Positions 1 to 7,979 of a DNA stretch of 25,817 bases are shown piece after piece. A program made the position numbers and the translations under genes. Within the stretch, counting starts at the first letter, position 1. Every line of letters starts with the position of its first letter. The notes under the pieces were generated by a model, which saw nothing but the letters and a program-made list of their open reading frames with translations, was not told where the DNA came from and ran no database searches. Source of the DNA: Chloroflexota bacterium (GTDB lineage Bacteria > Chloroflexota > UBA5177 > JANWHV01). The stretch spans positions 1 through 25,817 of the forward strand of contig JAICHN010000013.1 of the NCBI GenBank assembly GCA_025924845.1, written 5' to 3'.

Positions 1-10
1 AAAGATCAGA

Positions 11-38
11 GGGGCCTGCCGCGGGTGCGGCAGGCCCC
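11..38 (-). terminator. Rho-independent terminator of the glycine-rich surface protein gene
   Basis: A perfect 12-base-pair stem (GGGGCCTGCCGC at 11-22 with its complement at 27-38) closes a four-base loop. Read on the minus strand it is followed by TCTGATCTTT, a short T-rich tail. It lies 20 bases past the stop codon of the minus-strand gene that ends at 59, so it most likely ends that transcript. Confidence 0.8.
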
Positions 39-58
39 CACTGACTACGGAGGGGCGC

Positions 59-2341
59 CTAACTGAGGTTGTAGTAGGCCGGGAAGACTTGGCCGCGGTC
101 GAGGGGTAGGTACAGGGTGTAGCAGCCTTCCCCCGGCGTGGCCCAGTTATAGACGAACTGGTTGCCCGTGCTATCGTAGCGTAGGCTCGTGCCCCCCGTG
201 GCCGTCGTCTCCAGCGCGGCGGTCGAGTCGCTGCCAAAGTTGGTGCATGCGGTACTCGCGAAGGTAATCGACTTCACCGACGAGAGGCTGCTGATGAAGG
301 CGCCGTTGGCGTCGGTGAGCTGGAACTTGACCGGGTATGTCCTGCCTGCCTTGCCGGTGTTGACCGTCGGCGCATTGTTGACCGGGGCCAGGAAGCCACT
401 CCAGCTGTAGCCCACCGTCACCGTGCCCGGCACGGAAGTCGGGGTGTAGTTGGCGTCGACCAGGGTGCAGCTGCTCAGGTAGGGCCCGGCTGGGCTGCTG
501 ATGGTGGCGGTGGTGGAGCAGGTGGCCTTCGCCGTCTCGGACGCATCAGTGTCGCCGCCCACCAGGCCGATGAAACTGGGGGTGATAGCCGGCACCGTGC
601 CGTGCAGCACCATGCCGGCGCTGCTCGCCGTGATCGTCAGCAGCGCCGGATTGACGGTCACCGTACCACTTACATAGTTGATGCTGTAGTTGGGATCGGC
701 CGCGCTCATGCAGGTGGTCGGGTAGGGTCCGACCGAGCTGCTGCCGGTGGCGGTGGTGCTGCAGGTGGGCGTGGTCGCTGGGAAGGTGTCGCCGTTGACA
801 AGCCCGTTATAGCTGGGGGTGATGGCCGGCACTGTGCCGCCGTAGGTCATGCCGGCGCTGCTCGCGGTAATGGTCAGCGGCGCCTGGGCGACGGTCAGTG
901 AGTTCCCGTTCGTGCTCGGTCCATAGCCCCCATCGCCGGCGAAATCGGCCCCAACGCCGGTCGGGTAGGCGCCGGCGCTGATGCCGGCCAGGCTCACAGT
1001 GCTCAGGGTCGCTACGCCGCCGGCGTTGGTGGTCGCCGTGTTCCCGGCGAAGCCGTTGCCGTTGAGGCTGAAGGTGATCGTCTCCCCGCTCACGCCCACG
1101 CCTCCTGCCGTCAGCGTCGCCTGCACCATGGTCGCCCCACCGTAGATGCCGGTGCTGGAGCTCACGGTCAGAACAGTCGTCTCGATCTGGAAGCTAATGA
1201 TCACGGAAGGTATCGAGGCCGCTGCCGCTGGGGCGAAGGAAGCGTTCGTGCCGGTAGCGGCGTAGCTGGACCCAGCGCCGCCTCCGCTCCCAAAGAAGCC
1301 GGCGCCGCCACCGGCATAGCCGCCGCCGCCGCCACCACCACCAGGAGCGAGACCACCCGCACCGCTGCCGGACGGCGCCAACGATTTGCCGTTGGCTGTG
1401 CCGCCGCTTGCATTTCCGCCATCGCCATCGGCGCATTGGGGAGGGCACACGCCGGCATTGGCAAGCGGATCATATCCACCGCCCGTGCCGGTACCGGTTC
1501 CCCCGCCACCACCTGGGTGGGTGCTGGTCGCCGTGCCGTTGCCGCCATCGGCGGTCCCGCTTGCGTCGGCGTTGCCACCGGCTACGCCACCATCACCGCC
1601 GCCGCCCCCGCCGCCCGCGACAACAAGTGGATTCGCCGCCAAGTAGACAGCACTGGCGCCACCGCCGCCGCCGCCGCCGTTACCGCCACCATGGGCACCG
1701 CCGCCACCGGCTTCAATTCCGCCGCGAACGCCGTTGCCGGAGCCGTCGCGTCCGGCGCTGCCCCCGGCACCGATACCGGCACCACCGGCGCCACCTTCGC
1801 CGCTACAGTTCGTGGGGACGACGGGACTGCAGTTCGCGGGCTGGGGTGCATTCCCGCCGGGCTCGCCGACGCTAATCTGGAGCAGCGTACCTGCTGTCGC
1901 GGCGAGCGTAGCGTTCACGTCACCGCCGACACCACCGCGGCCAATCCTGGACCCCGATCCGTTATTCCCCGTGCCTCCTGGAGCGCCAATCACCGCCACG
2001 CTCAGGCTGCTCACGCCCGAGGGAACGATGAACGTGTCTGCTCCCAGCGTCGAGTATGTGCAGGTGTCCGTCGTGCCCGAGTTCGTCTGTGTGCCGGTAC
2101 TGCCACACGTCCCACCGGCCGCCGATGCCTGCCCGGCATGCCCGAGTGAGAGTGCTCCCGCCGGCCCAAGGCTCAAAGACGCCAGGCAAAGCGTGATGAG
2201 GACCCGCCGCCCGTGGCTAAGGGGCAGGGCACGCCCCGCGAACCGGCCGATTCTTGTAGCCTCATGCCGCTCGGCATTCCCCGTTGACCCGCGGACCCCA
2301 CTGCCGGTCCTTCCAGTAGTACGCTGTTCCACGATGAGCAT
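59..2341 (-). CDS. Secreted glycine-rich protein with Ig-like, MBG and C-terminal PxKF domains
   Basis: Predicted exported surface protein of 760 residues. I start at the ATG at 2341 because AAGGA and GGAGAAAG lie just upstream; the frame stays open to an ATG at 2503 with no ribosome site, and another ATG at 2473 is possible. A hydrophobic segment after an RR pair (residues about 45-65) ends in AQASA near residue 74 and looks like a signal peptide, though its n-region is unusually long. Next come a Gly-rich domain (about 90-380, long runs of G), one bacterial Ig-like domain (about 385-490, starting TTVLTV), two MBG repeats (each starting [10 protein letters not shown]), and a C-terminal PxKF domain (YPVKFQL). 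The two MBG repeats are alike at the DNA level, indicating duplication. The role is probably cell-surface or matrix structure, or adhesion; the ligand is unknown. No sortase or PEP-CTERM signal is visible. Confidence 0.85.
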   Translation of the reverse strand: MLIVEQRTTGRTGSGVRGSTGNAERHEATRIGRFAGRALPLSHGRRVLITLCLASLSLGPAGALSLGHAGQASAAGGTCGSTGTQTNSGTTDTCTYSTLGADTFIVPSGVSSLSVAVIGAPGGTGNNGSGSRIGRGGVGGDVNATLAATAGTLLQISVGEPGGNAPQPANCSPVVPTNCSGEGGAGGAGIGAGGSAGRDGSGNGVRGGIEAGGGGAHGGGNGGGGGGGASAVYLAANPLVVAGGGGGGGDGGVAGGNADASGTADGGNGTATSTHPGGGGGTGTGTGGGYDPLANAGVCPPQCADGDGGNASGGTANGKSLAPSGSGAGGLAPGGGGGGGGYAGGGAGFFGSGGGAGSSYAATGTNASFAPAAAASIPSVIISFQIETTVLTVSSSTGIYGGATMVQATLTAGGVGVSGETITFSLNGNGFAGNTATTNAGGVATLSTVSLAGISAGAYPTGVGADFAGDGGYGPSTNGNSLTVAQAPLTITASSAGMTYGGTVPAITPSYNGLVNGDTFPATTPTCSTTATGSSSVGPYPTTCMSAADPNYSINYVSGTVTVNPALLTITASSAGMVLHGTVPAITPSFIGLVGGDTDASETAKATCSTTATISSPAGPYLSSCTLVDANYTPTSVPGTVTVGYSWSGFLAPVNNAPTVNTGKAGRTYPVKFQLTDANGAFISSLSSVKSITFASTACTNFGSDSTAALETTATGGTSLRYDSTGNQFVYNWATPGEGCYTLYLPLDRGQVFPAYYNLS

Positions 2342-2773
2342 TGTCCTTACTCTTTCTCCATGATGCACCGGATCTTCTTGGTGCTCACACTCTCGTCCGG
2401 CTACCGATTGCACTCGGTTCCAATCTCGACTCACCGCCGCGCCAACTCTCCCGCCGTTCCCGATCCGTGGCATCACTCCCTTCCGGTTCCTCTCGTCCTT
2501 CACGTCGGCGCGGCCGGCTTCTTGGACATTCGGTCCCCGCCGGCCCGGGTGCTTACACGATCTCGATCTGCCTGGAAGCGGTGGCGCGCTCTCCAGAAAC
2601 CGGAACTTGCCCCGACCTCTACTCTAGCCATGCCGTCCGACCGGCAACAGGGACACCGCTCGGACAGCGCTCGGACACTGCTCGGACAGTGGAACCTGTA
2701 TAGTGGGGTTTGTCACGCTCAAGACTGGGCCGATCGGCGTGGGGGTGTGATCAGCTGAGGGGCAGGACTCTGG
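2342..2773. other. Divergent intergenic region of 432 bases
   Basis: No gene is supported here. The frames that stay open have no ribosome site and no family resemblance. It must carry the promoters of the minus-strand surface protein and of the plus-strand LtrA gene. The only clear signals are the GGACA repeats and -10 box at 2651-2704; I could not identify a convincing minus-strand promoter. Confidence 0.6.
2651..2704 (+). promoter_or_regulatory. Four 11-base-phased GGACA direct repeats followed by a -10 box
   Basis: GGACA occurs at 2651, 2662, 2673 and 2684, exactly 11 bases apart; the last three copies are the longer GCTCGGACA. Ten bases after the final copy lies TATAGT (2699-2704), a good -10 box, while no TTGACA-like -35 can be found. 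Direct repeats with 11-base spacing replacing the -35 are the usual layout of OmpR/PhoB-class activator sites. The LtrA gene starts 70 bases downstream. That an activator binds here is inference. Confidence 0.55.
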
Positions 2774-4021
2774 ATGTCGCACCCACCGGGCAGCGCGCCC
2801 TCGCGGACGCTTGGTCGCTTCAAGCACTGGTTCTGGCGCCGGCCGCGTGCGCACGGCGATACCATCCTCGACCGCCGCGTCAGTCCGCTGGAGAGCCTCT
2901 ATGACCTGGTCTACGCCGTCGTCATCTCGCAGGCCGCCCATCCGCTTGAGCAGGAGGTCTCAGCACGCCGCGCCGTGGTGTTCGCCGTCGTCTTCGCCCT
3001 GACCTGGATCGCCTGGACGAACGGATCGCTCTACCTCGAGCTGCACGGTCGCGAGGACGGACGGACTCGCGGCTTCGTCTTCATTCAGATAGGTATCTTA
3101 GCTCTGGTCGCCGTGTTCGCCGGCAACGCCGGGGGCGACGGCGGTCCGGCCTTCGCGTTCGCCTACGCCGCCTTCGTGCTCGTGACGACCTGGCTCTGGT
3201 ACGCGGTCCAGCGTCAAGACCGTGTCGAGCGCCCCGAATTCGCGGAGACGACCGGTCGCTTCGTACTCGGATTGGTCCTCTCCGTGGTGGTGATGCTCGT
3301 GAGCGCTGTACTGCCTTTCGCGCCGCGCCTCATCGCGTGGGCCGCGTTGGCGGGCGTGTGGATTGTGCTTATGCCCCTGCAGTTGCGGACCCGAGCAGGC
3401 CGGCCCTCAGGCCTTCCACCCACGGAGTCGCTGGTCGAGCGCTTCGGGCTGTTCACGATCATCGTCCTCGGCGAGGTCGTGTTCGGCGACGTGGCCGGCC
3501 TGTCGGCGGCGGCACACGATGTCACCACGATCGTGACGGGCCTGGTCGCGCTGGTGGTCGGTTTCGGCTTCTGGTGGATCTACTTCGACGTGGTCGGGGG
3601 CCGAATGCCGACCAGTGACGGCCGGGCGGTCGCCAATTGGATAGTGAGCCACTGCCCGATCACCCTGTCGATTGCCGCGGCCGGCGCTGGGATGGTTGGC
3701 CTGGTCGAGCACGCGCACGATACCCGCACGCCGGTCACCACGGCATGGCTGCTCACGGGGGCGATGGCGGTCGGGCTGCTTGCCGTGATGGTGTGCGCGA
3801 ACACCTTGGTCGATGCCCGACGTCTGACGGCGGCCTATCGTCCCCTGACCGCAGTGCTGGCCGGCGGGGCCGTCGCGGCAGCGGTTGTAGGCTTGGCGCG
3901 TCCGACGCCGTGGCTCCTGGCCTCGCTGCTCGTAATGATCCTGACGGCGCTCTGGGCTGTCGCCGTGCATGGCTTCCTGCTCGCCGGCGCCTGGGGCGAG
4001 GAACCGTCGAGCGCCGAGTGA
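2774..4021 (+). CDS. LtrA-family (low temperature requirement protein A) membrane protein
   Basis: A 415-residue polytopic inner-membrane protein, the normal length for the family (PF06772). The N-terminal family motif is clear at residues 36-53 (VSPLESLYDLVYAVVISQ), as is the central LVERFGLFTIIVLGE motif around residue 220. About ten to twelve hydrophobic segments follow one another to the C-terminus. LtrA was named for growth of Listeria at low temperature, but its biochemical activity is not known. The ATG at 2774 has only a weak AGGA upstream. Downstream, its stop codon converges with a transposase remnant after six bases and no terminator is evident. Family assignment is firm; function is open. 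Confidence 0.9.
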   Translation: MSHPPGSAPSRTLGRFKHWFWRRPRAHGDTILDRRVSPLESLYDLVYAVVISQAAHPLEQEVSARRAVVFAVVFALTWIAWTNGSLYLELHGREDGRTRGFVFIQIGILALVAVFAGNAGGDGGPAFAFAYAAFVLVTTWLWYAVQRQDRVERPEFAETTGRFVLGLVLSVVVMLVSAVLPFAPRLIAWAALAGVWIVLMPLQLRTRAGRPSGLPPTESLVERFGLFTIIVLGEVVFGDVAGLSAAAHDVTTIVTGLVALVVGFGFWWIYFDVVGGRMPTSDGRAVANWIVSHCPITLSIAAAGAGMVGLVEHAHDTRTPVTTAWLLTGAMAVGLLAVMVCANTLVDARRLTAAYRPLTAVLAGGAVAAAVVGLARPTPWLLASLLVMILTALWAVAVHGFLLAGAWGEEPSSAE

Positions 4022-4027
4022 AGGCGG

Positions 4028-4531
4028 TCAGCCGGCCAGGCGTTCGCTTCCCAGGTAGCGGGCGCGACGACCCTTACGATAGATCGTCAGCAGCGCCGCG
4101 AGCTGCGTGAATGCCTTGAAATTGGCAGGCTCGCGGTCCCAGTGCGAATGGAGACGGCGGAAGGTATAACCCGAGGCATGGTCCTCGCCCGCCATGGCTG
4201 GTTGATCGCCGTGGCGGCTGGATACCGCCTCGAGCGCCCGATCAAACGCGCCCTCGCGCACCCACTCCTGGAAGCGAGCATGAAGCGTGGACCGGGGACC
4301 GAACTCAGCCGGCAGAGCCTTCCATTGCGCCCCGGTGCGGAGCAGCCAGATCAGGCCGTTGAAGAAGCGCCGATCGTCGGACGCGCTGATCCGCGGATGC
4401 CTTCCCGCGGCGGCGTCGCGAAGGATAGGGCATAGCGTGGCCCACAACGAGTCGTCTACCCGCCATAGAAGGCTGTCGGAGGGCCGCTGGTCGGTGGTAA
4501 GTAGAGTTGGGGCTAGTGCGGAAATAGTCAA
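4028..4531 (-). CDS. Internally deleted IS5-type transposase remnant
   Basis: A continuous 167-residue frame starting at TTG (4531), preceded by AAGGGA at good spacing. Residues about 20-100 (LWRVDDSLWATLCPIL through RFQEWVREGAFDRALEA) match the N-terminal DUF4096 helix-turn-helix part of IS5-group transposases. Residues about 122-155 (FRRLHSHWDREPANFKAF then LAALLTIYRK) match the extreme C-terminal segment of the same family. The roughly 130 residues between them in a full transposase, holding the DDE catalytic residues, are missing, and the frame is retained across the junction. The product cannot catalyse transposition. I found no terminal inverted repeats or target duplication around it. 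It could be a decayed relic or a DNA-binding remnant. Confidence 0.75.
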   Translation of the reverse strand: MTISALAPTLLTTDQRPSDSLLWRVDDSLWATLCPILRDAAAGRHPRISASDDRRFFNGLIWLLRTGAQWKALPAEFGPRSTLHARFQEWVREGAFDRALEAVSSRHGDQPAMAGEDHASGYTFRRLHSHWDREPANFKAFTQLAALLTIYRKGRRARYLGSERLAG

Positions 4532-4602
4532 TATCTGATCCCTTTCACGCTGGGGTCACCAGAGGCGTGACGTGGCTTTATTACCTCTCTAGTTTACCAT
4601 AA

Positions 4603-4896
4603 CTAGTGGGTAAGGACCACTCCAAGCGCGATGACCAGCGCGAAAAGCCACCAGGGAATTGCTCTCGCCATGCCCAGTAATCCGGTGACGACAAGGGCCA
4701 TAGCTTCAGTTTGCATGTCGACCTGGGCCGACCAGGTAGATGAGGTGAGTCGATCAACCGCTATCCCCGTCGTTCGAGGTCCCTGGCTCCAGGGCCCGCG
4801 GGCGGTCGCGCTGTCTGTCCCCGTGTGCGATGCATGGGAGGTGAACACATCGCGAAGCAACTGCTCCGGTTCGGCCTGGGCAATTACCTGTCTCAT
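4603..4896 (-). CDS. Small hypothetical protein with C-terminal membrane segment
   Basis: I do not recognise this 97-residue protein. I chose the ATG at 4896 because GAGGGG lies four bases upstream, an excellent ribosome site; the frame stays open to 4977. Residues 1-60 are polar and without motif. Residues about 65-95 form one long or two short hydrophobic segments (ALVVTGLLGMARA and PWWLFALVIALGVVL) ending at the C-terminus, as in tail-anchored or small membrane proteins. It lies alone between the transposase remnant and a gene-less stretch. The opposite strand is also open but has no ribosome site. Confidence 0.5.
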   Translation of the reverse strand: MRQVIAQAEPEQLLRDVFTSHASHTGTDSATARGPWSQGPRTTGIAVDRLTSSTWSAQVDMQTEAMALVVTGLLGMARAIPWWLFALVIALGVVLTH

Positions 4897-5675
4897 CGGT
4901 CCCCTCATTCGCGTCATTCGATCCTGAGCCGATGCTCGCCGGCCAAAAGCGGTAACATCCCTCTCGACGCGGGGCACACTCTGCGCATCCGGGCTTCACA
5001 ATAAGCTGTGCAGGGTCTCGCTCACCTCAGCTAAACGGATGACCACGGACGACTATTTGGCCTAGTGCTTGGTCGGAACCTCCGTTCCTTGCACTCCGAC
5101 ATGCCCTCTCGCGTCAAAATGGGCCCGCGGCGGGAAGTCCAGCCGCGGCGCTCGGCCTCCGGTTCTTACCCGAGCCGGCTCTTGTGGAAGAAGCCAGGGT
5201 CGCGACAAGGTGCGGACTAGTCGCTTTTACTTCCCGAGATCAGACGAATACCCGATCACGGCACACGCCCCAGCCCCCAAACTGTAGAAGCCGGCAATCG
5301 CCCGGCCGGTTCACGTGAGAGGGAGAGCCGTATCGGCTCGATAGAGTTACGGCTCTCCCGCCACGGTTTCCGGGTCCGTATCTTCCTACCGCCGGCGCTG
5401 CTCCGTGATTCTCCACCCAACCACACGTGCGGCAGGCGCGGCAGATCGGCGGCGCGGTCACCCCTCATCGGCTCTCGTGTACTCGGGCGGCCGTATCCAA
5501 CAATCTCTACACTCGCCGCGGTCTAGTCCTGCCCCATGCCGAACCGCGTTCCTTTGGACGATACAATCGTGCCCTATATGGGGCAGAGTGGGACGTGGGC
5601 CATCGGCCCGTTGGTTCGGAGAGGGACGCTCTCCGTCTAACAGAGGCGCCGTGCGCGGAAGGGAGTCGATCACTC
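4897..5675. other. Gene-less stretch of about 780 bases
   Basis: None of the short open frames here has a ribosome site, family resemblance or sensible composition. The stretch contains one striking hairpin (5321-5359), described separately, and a weak promoter-like pair upstream of the YciE-like gene (TTGGAC 5554-5559 and TATATG 5575-5580, spacer only 15). It may be a decayed gene or a non-coding RNA locus. Confidence 0.45.
5321..5359. repeat. Perfect 12-base-pair inverted repeat in gene-less DNA
   Basis: GGGAGAGCCGTA (5321-5332) pairs perfectly with 5348-5359 around a 15-base loop. Beyond a short asymmetric internal gap, CGTG on the left and CACG on the right can extend the helix by four pairs. 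No T-tract follows on either strand and no gene ends nearby, so a simple terminator role is unlikely. A structured RNA element is possible. Confidence 0.6.
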
Positions 5676-5948
5676 ATGGATAATCTGCGCCAACTGTTCG
5701 AGTATGAACTGAAGGACATGTACTTCGCGGAACATGCGCTGAACAATCTTGGAGCGGGCGCCAAGGCCGAGCGCTATGAAATCAGTGCTTATGAAAGCCT
5801 GATCGGCATGGCCGACAAGCTCGGCATGAAAAACTCGGTACCTCTGCTGCGCGACAACCTTCAGGAGGAGGAGCAGGCCCTGTCGATCGTGACCAACCTC
5901 TCCAAGACTATGGTGAAGAGTGGGAATATGGTCGGAGCGGCACGGTAG
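5676..5948 (+). CDS. Shortened DUF892/YciE-type ferritin-like protein
   Basis: A 90-residue product; the family normally has about 160. The ATG at 5676 follows GGAAGGGAG. Residues 1-22 (MDNLRQLFEYELKDMYFAEHAL) match the family's first helix, DLFxDELKDxYxAE. Residues about 29-75 (AERYEISAYESLIGMADKLG and LRDNLQEEEQAL) match its last two helices, normally the HYEIAAYG and LLxxTLxEE segments. About 65-70 residues between them, including the second helix with iron ligands, are absent while the frame is kept. YciE-like proteins are stress-induced four-helix bundles, sometimes di-iron. This form might fold only as a dimer, or may be a relic. It lies 53 bases before the DoxX gene. Confidence 0.75.
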   Translation: MDNLRQLFEYELKDMYFAEHALNNLGAGAKAERYEISAYESLIGMADKLGMKNSVPLLRDNLQEEEQALSIVTNLSKTMVKSGNMVGAAR

Positions 5949-6001
5949 CCCAAGCAGCGCACTGCTCCCCGCCTGCCTGTCCCGGAGAGAGGAGACGAAC
6001 G

Positions 6002-6550
6002 ATGAGAAATGATGTCGGTCTGTTGACCCTCCGCCTTGTAACGGGCGGGCTGCTTGCGGGCCACGGCGCGCAAAAACTGTTCGGCGCCTTCAACGGCCCC
6101 GGCCCCGAGGGGACCGGCAAGATGATGGAGCAACTCAATTTGAGCCCCGGCAAGCAGTGGGGAATGGCGGCGGGCCTCTCCGAATGCGTTGGAGGCGCGC
6201 TCACGGCGCTCGGTCTCGGTGGGCCGCTCGGGCAAATCGGGATCCTGTCCGCCATGAGCATGGCCGGCATGACCGTCCACTGGGGCAAGCCGATTTGGGT
6301 AACCGAGGGCGGCGCGGAGTTGCCGCTGACTAATGGGGCGGTTGCCCTGGCTCTGCTTGTCATGGGCCCAGGTCGGATCTCTCTCGATCGGGCTCTCGGT
6401 ATCCGCGTTCCCCCGTGGCTATCGGTGGGCGTCGGCCTGGGAGCGGCCAGTACCATCGCCGCCGGCCTAAGCCTCCGTTCACAGCCCTCCATGAAGGAAG
6501 CGGAGTCGGCGGAACAGGGGCAGGGAACGGATCAGCGAGCTACCGCCTAG
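6002..6550 (+). CDS. DoxX family membrane protein
   Basis: A 182-residue membrane protein with four predicted membrane segments. The start (LLTLRLVTGGLLAGHGAQKLFGAF) is the typical first segment of DoxX proteins, with the conserved HGxQKLFG motif at residues about 21-28, and GAELPLTNGAVALALL later on is also typical. The ATG at 6002 follows GGAGAGAGGAG. The last 25 residues are polar and glutamate-rich, presumably a cytoplasmic tail. Members take part in thiosulfate:quinone oxidation in archaea and in redox or oxidative-stress complexes in bacteria; which applies here cannot be told. It is probably co-transcribed with the short YciE-like gene upstream. Confidence 0.85.
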   Translation: MRNDVGLLTLRLVTGGLLAGHGAQKLFGAFNGPGPEGTGKMMEQLNLSPGKQWGMAAGLSECVGGALTALGLGGPLGQIGILSAMSMAGMTVHWGKPIWVTEGGAELPLTNGAVALALLVMGPGRISLDRALGIRVPPWLSVGVGLGAASTIAAGLSLRSQPSMKEAESAEQGQGTDQRATA

Positions 6551-6710
6551 CGAATGGTTCCGCGTCACCAATTCCAGCGCCCCTTAACGGCGGCGCAGGC
6601 ATAGGTGACGCTGTATGATGGGCCAGGCGCGGCCCGCGCCCGTCTGATGAGTGAGCATCCTACCCCGAGTCCGCCGGCCTCGGGTTGCTACATTTGGTTG
6701 GGGAGACAGG

Positions 6711-7676
6711 ATGAGCGTTGCCAAGGATTTATTTGTTCGCGATTCGGCAAATCCCATACTGACGCCCACTGACGCCTGGTGGGAAGTACGCGGCGTCCTG
6801 AATCCGGGGGCCGCGAAAGTTGACGACCGCATCGCGCTGGTCTATCGAGCGGTGGGCGCGGACGGATTGAGCCGGCTGGGCGTCGCCTGGAGCGCTGACG
6901 GGCGGCAGTTCGCGGAACGAGCCTTTCTGCATGAAGCACTGCCGGACGACGCCGAGGCACGCTTGGGGATCGAGGATCCACGGCTCACCTACCTTGAAAA
7001 TCATCTTTGGATGATCTACACCAAGACCTCGGTCGCCCCGGTGGGCGCCCCGGAACTGTCATGGGAACCGGCGCCGTACCGGGTCCGTATGGCCCTCGCT
7101 CGGGCCGATGAACTGCGGCAAGTAAGCGAGGAACGGCCTCTCCTTGAGGGTGTACAAGCGAAGGACGGTGTGCTGTTCCCGCGCCGCATCGGAGGTCTCT
7201 TCCATGCGCTGCTCCGTATATATCCCTCCATTCAGGTGACCCACTCCCTGGACCTCAAGGTATGGTCAACGCCGCGAACGGTGCTGGAACCGGTGCCGGG
7301 CACCTGGGAGGCCGAGCGGATCGGCGCCGGTCCGCCGCCCCTCGAAACGCCGTGGGGTTGGCTGCTCATTTACCACGGGAATGAGTTCTACCACCCATCC
7401 GGCAACCAGCGGCACTATCGCACTGGTCTGGCGCTCCTAGACCTGAACGACCCGTCGAAGGTACTCTATCGCCATCCGGACCCTATATTCGCGCCACGGG
7501 CGCCTTACGAGCAAAATGGACCAGTGGGAATGGTAGTCTTCGCCACCGGACTGCTAGAACATGACGGGTGCTACTACCTGTACTATGGAGCAGCGGATGG
7601 GGTGATTGGGCTTGCCGTGGCGCCGGTTGATGCCTTGCACGATCTCCTGCGGCGCGGCGCCGCCCAGGGCGGCTAA
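6711..7676 (+). CDS. GH130-family beta-mannoside phosphorylase/glycosidase-like protein
   Basis: A 321-residue protein with the five-bladed propeller pattern of GH130 (formerly DUF377). Visible family motifs are NPILTP near the start, RLGIEDPRLTYLE around residues 82-94 (the conserved EDPR element), an AKDGVLFP segment, and a closing YYLYYGAADGVIGLA. GH130 enzymes phosphorolyse or hydrolyse beta-mannosides and related oligosaccharides in the cytoplasm; no signal peptide is seen, as expected. I chose the ATG at 6711 because GGGGAG lies five bases upstream; the frame stays open to 6651. The gene is followed by a large palindromic repeat. Exact substrate cannot be predicted. GH130 genes often accompany GT4 enzymes like the one at 21099, but here they are 14 kb apart. 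Confidence 0.88.
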   Translation: MSVAKDLFVRDSANPILTPTDAWWEVRGVLNPGAAKVDDRIALVYRAVGADGLSRLGVAWSADGRQFAERAFLHEALPDDAEARLGIEDPRLTYLENHLWMIYTKTSVAPVGAPELSWEPAPYRVRMALARADELRQVSEERPLLEGVQAKDGVLFPRRIGGLFHALLRIYPSIQVTHSLDLKVWSTPRTVLEPVPGTWEAERIGAGPPPLETPWGWLLIYHGNEFYHPSGNQRHYRTGLALLDLNDPSKVLYRHPDPIFAPRAPYEQNGPVGMVVFATGLLEHDGCYYLYYGAADGVIGLAVAPVDALHDLLRRGAAQGG

Positions 7677-7717
7677 GGCGGTGCGCCGCCCAACCTCGTA
7701 CAGCCTGGCCTAAATAC

Positions 7718-7828
7718 CTTGGCGGGTCCGTTAGGTTCCGTAGGGCCACTCCTTGTGGGTGCCCTACGCGGCCTGGGCCAGGGCACCCACAAGGAGTGGC
7801 CCTACAAGTGCGGGAAACCTCCGCCAAG
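7718..7828. repeat. Dispersed palindromic repeat, copy 1
   Basis: A nested palindrome. The core is a perfect 26-base-pair inverted repeat (7740-7765 with 7780-7805, starting GTAGGGCCACTCC) around a 14-base loop. Outside it, CTTGGCGG (7718-7725) pairs with CCGCCAAG (7821-7828). The same plan and closely similar sequence, including the GGTTCCGT segment before the core, recur at 15471-15556. It carries no gene. This copy lies between the GH130 and GT39 genes and would form a strong hairpin in RNA or cruciform in DNA. It resembles small non-autonomous (MITE- or REP-like) elements. Confidence 0.85.
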
Positions 7829-7837
7829 TTGTAATAG

Positions 7838-7862
7838 TTACCAAGAGTGGCGAGCTTGGTAA
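7838..7862. promoter_or_regulatory. Inverted repeat and -10 box upstream of the GT39-like gene
   Basis: TTACCAAG (7838-7845) pairs with CTTGGTAA (7855-7862) across nine bases, an operator-like dyad. Further on, TATAGT at 7910-7915 is a plausible -10 box for the gene starting at 7980, but no good -35 sits at the right distance. Regulatory role is inference. Confidence 0.35.
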
Positions 7863-7979
7863 TGTCATCAATCTCTCATCACGGCGTCACCAAGGAATCA
7901 TCTCGCGCTTATAGTCTGGCCCTATGGGTTCGCGCAACGCAGCGCCGGTGTGCGCGGCGGATTGGCCGGAGGGCAGACC

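Noticed and set aside
1386..2363. Several long plus-strand open frames opposite the surface protein gene
   Set aside because: They arise from the GC-rich glycine codons on the other strand, have Arg/Pro/His-rich or alanine-rich low-complexity products, and lack ribosome sites.
2651..2688. Phased GGACA repeats as a CRISPR array
   Set aside because: Units of 11 bases with no distinct spacers and no cas gene do not fit a CRISPR array.
4028..4620. A complete insertion sequence around the transposase remnant
   Set aside because: No matching terminal inverted repeats or target duplication were found, and the catalytic core is missing.
5074..5220. Possible tRNA or riboswitch-like folds (TCGGA/TCCGA and CCGCGGC/GCCGCGG pairs)
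   Set aside because: No T-loop or anticodon arrangement and no known riboswitch core could be recognised; short GC-rich pairings are expected by chance.
5069..5287. 72-codon plus-strand frame in the gene-less stretch
   Set aside because: No ribosome site, no family resemblance and no sensible composition.
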